From positions 175,827 to 239,826 of the forward strand of contig NZ_KN050829.1 of NCBI RefSeq assembly GCF_000746275.1: a DNA stretch of 64,000 bases, written 5' to 3'. This document shows, in pieces, positions 63,722 through 64,000 of the stretch. How positions within the stretch are numbered: the first letter of the stretch is position 1; the number at the start of each line of letters is the position of its first letter. The translations under genes and the position numbers were made by a program. Below the pieces are notes generated by a model. It saw only the letters and a program-made list of their open reading frames with translations. It made no database searches and was not told the DNA's origin. The DNA is from Thermopetrobacter sp. TC1. Its GTDB lineage: Bacteria > Pseudomonadota > Alphaproteobacteria > Rhizobiales > Aestuariivirgaceae.

Positions 63722-64000
63722 TGTTCAGCCCGGGGACATAGCTGACAGGTGTTCGGGGACATGGTTGACACTATACGCACCGCGAACAGGGCAATCGGAG
63801 AGGTGCGTGATGGGATGGCAGGAGGTGTCAATCATGGACCAACGCCGGGAATTCGTCATGTTTGCCCGCCGGGAGGGGGCGAACATCAGCGCGCTGTGCC
63901 GTCGCTATGGCATCAGCCGCACCACGGGCTACAAATGGCTGCATCGCGCGGCGGAAAACGAAGCGGAAGACTTTCGCGACCGCTCGCGCCGGCCCTTGCG
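63722..64000 (+). mobile_element. Left end of an IS481-type insertion sequence (continues past the window)
   Basis: The end sequence TGTTCAGCCCGGGGACATAG, then a second GTTCGGGGACATGGTTGACA copy at about 63,750, is typical of IS481 termini, where GGGGACAT blocks are repeated. A transposase frame starts 88 bases in. Upstream, CCCCTGGATTGCCGG resembles one edge of the dispersed repeat at 3.8/41.5 kb, so the IS may have inserted into such a repeat. The other end is outside. Confidence 0.75.
63810..64000 (+). CDS. IS481-family transposase, N-terminal part (cut by window end)
   Basis: The visible 63 residues begin MGWQEVSIMDQRREFVMFAR and contain a helix-turn-helix (NISALCRRYGISRTTGYKWL) followed by FRDRSRRPL, the standard start of IS481 transposases before the DDE integrase core. 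An in-frame ATG at residue 9 is an alternative start. Whether the gene is intact cannot be seen. Confidence 0.85.
   Translation, partial: MGWQEVSIMDQRREFVMFARREGANISALCRRYGISRTTGYKWLHRAAENEAEDFRDRSRRPL

Overview
The window is a GC-rich alphaproteobacterial chromosome segment, most likely from the Hyphomicrobiales (Rhizobiales) or a close relative. The evidence is a divK-pleD-rpmG cell-cycle cluster, a perfect CtrA box, an EipB-type envelope protein, a DUF3572 protein, a class II DAHP synthase, a DinB with an N-terminal zinc-ribbon-like extension, and a complete IscR-Suf operon. Most of it is ordinary housekeeping DNA. It is interrupted by one AT-rich foreign patch (about 36.52-37.50 kb), several repeat clusters and the left end of an IS481-type element at the right edge.

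Layout. 0-3 kb: CbiX chelatase with a histidine-rich tail (runs off the left edge), a HAD phosphatase and a nitroreductase. 3-4 kb: gene-free region with a CtrA box, a strong terminator and a nested repeat element. 4-9.3 kb: ubiD-ubiX divergent from ubiT-ubiU-ubiV, i.e. O2-independent ubiquinone synthesis, with an FNR/FixK-like box between them. 9.5-19.2 kb: a polysaccharide-export lipoprotein, puuB/puuA-like polyamine genes, a D-2-hydroxyacid dehydrogenase, eipB, dinB, a ROK kinase, a HAD protein and DUF3572. 19.4-21.9 kb: divK-pleD, a transposon-like repeat, a probable sigma-54-driven structured RNA, and rpmG. 22-26.6 kb: YihY, YbdK-type ligase, an orphan LivG/LivF ATPase pair and DUF2267. 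26.6-31.3 kb: a holdfast/capsule-like trio (deacetylase, Wzc-like co-polymerase with a degenerate kinase domain, Wza-like lipoprotein). 31.4-36.5 kb: hflX, DUF983, plsX-fabH, pncC. 36.5-37.5 kb: AT-rich island with a frameshifted NYN-domain gene. 37.6-46.8 kb: cysS, cimA, rarD, tyrS, anmK, a potassium channel, an alpha/beta hydrolase. 47-55.8 kb: iscR, a class I desulfurase, sufBCDS, sufT-like, sufA. 55.9-64 kb: an NPCA-repeat cytochrome P460-like protein, a DUF6969-like protein, a small membrane protein, DAHP synthase, a DUF123 protein, a DUF7662-PIN pair that looks like a toxin-antitoxin module, a D,D-carboxypeptidase, and the IS481 end.

The most unusual signals are non-coding. A small transposon-like repeat has 15-bp terminal inverted repeats; two copies carry perfect 9-bp target duplications (21,226-21,379 and 60,182-60,334) and a larger composite relative sits at 3,383-3,953. 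A sigma-54 consensus promoter at 21,398 lies in front of a run of long perfect hairpins ending in a 16-bp terminator. A CtrA box at 3,125 precedes another intrinsic terminator with no gene between. The iscR promoter is overlapped by a palindrome and followed by a long leader with an internal terminator-like hairpin.

All domain and family names come from reading the translations; no database search was run.
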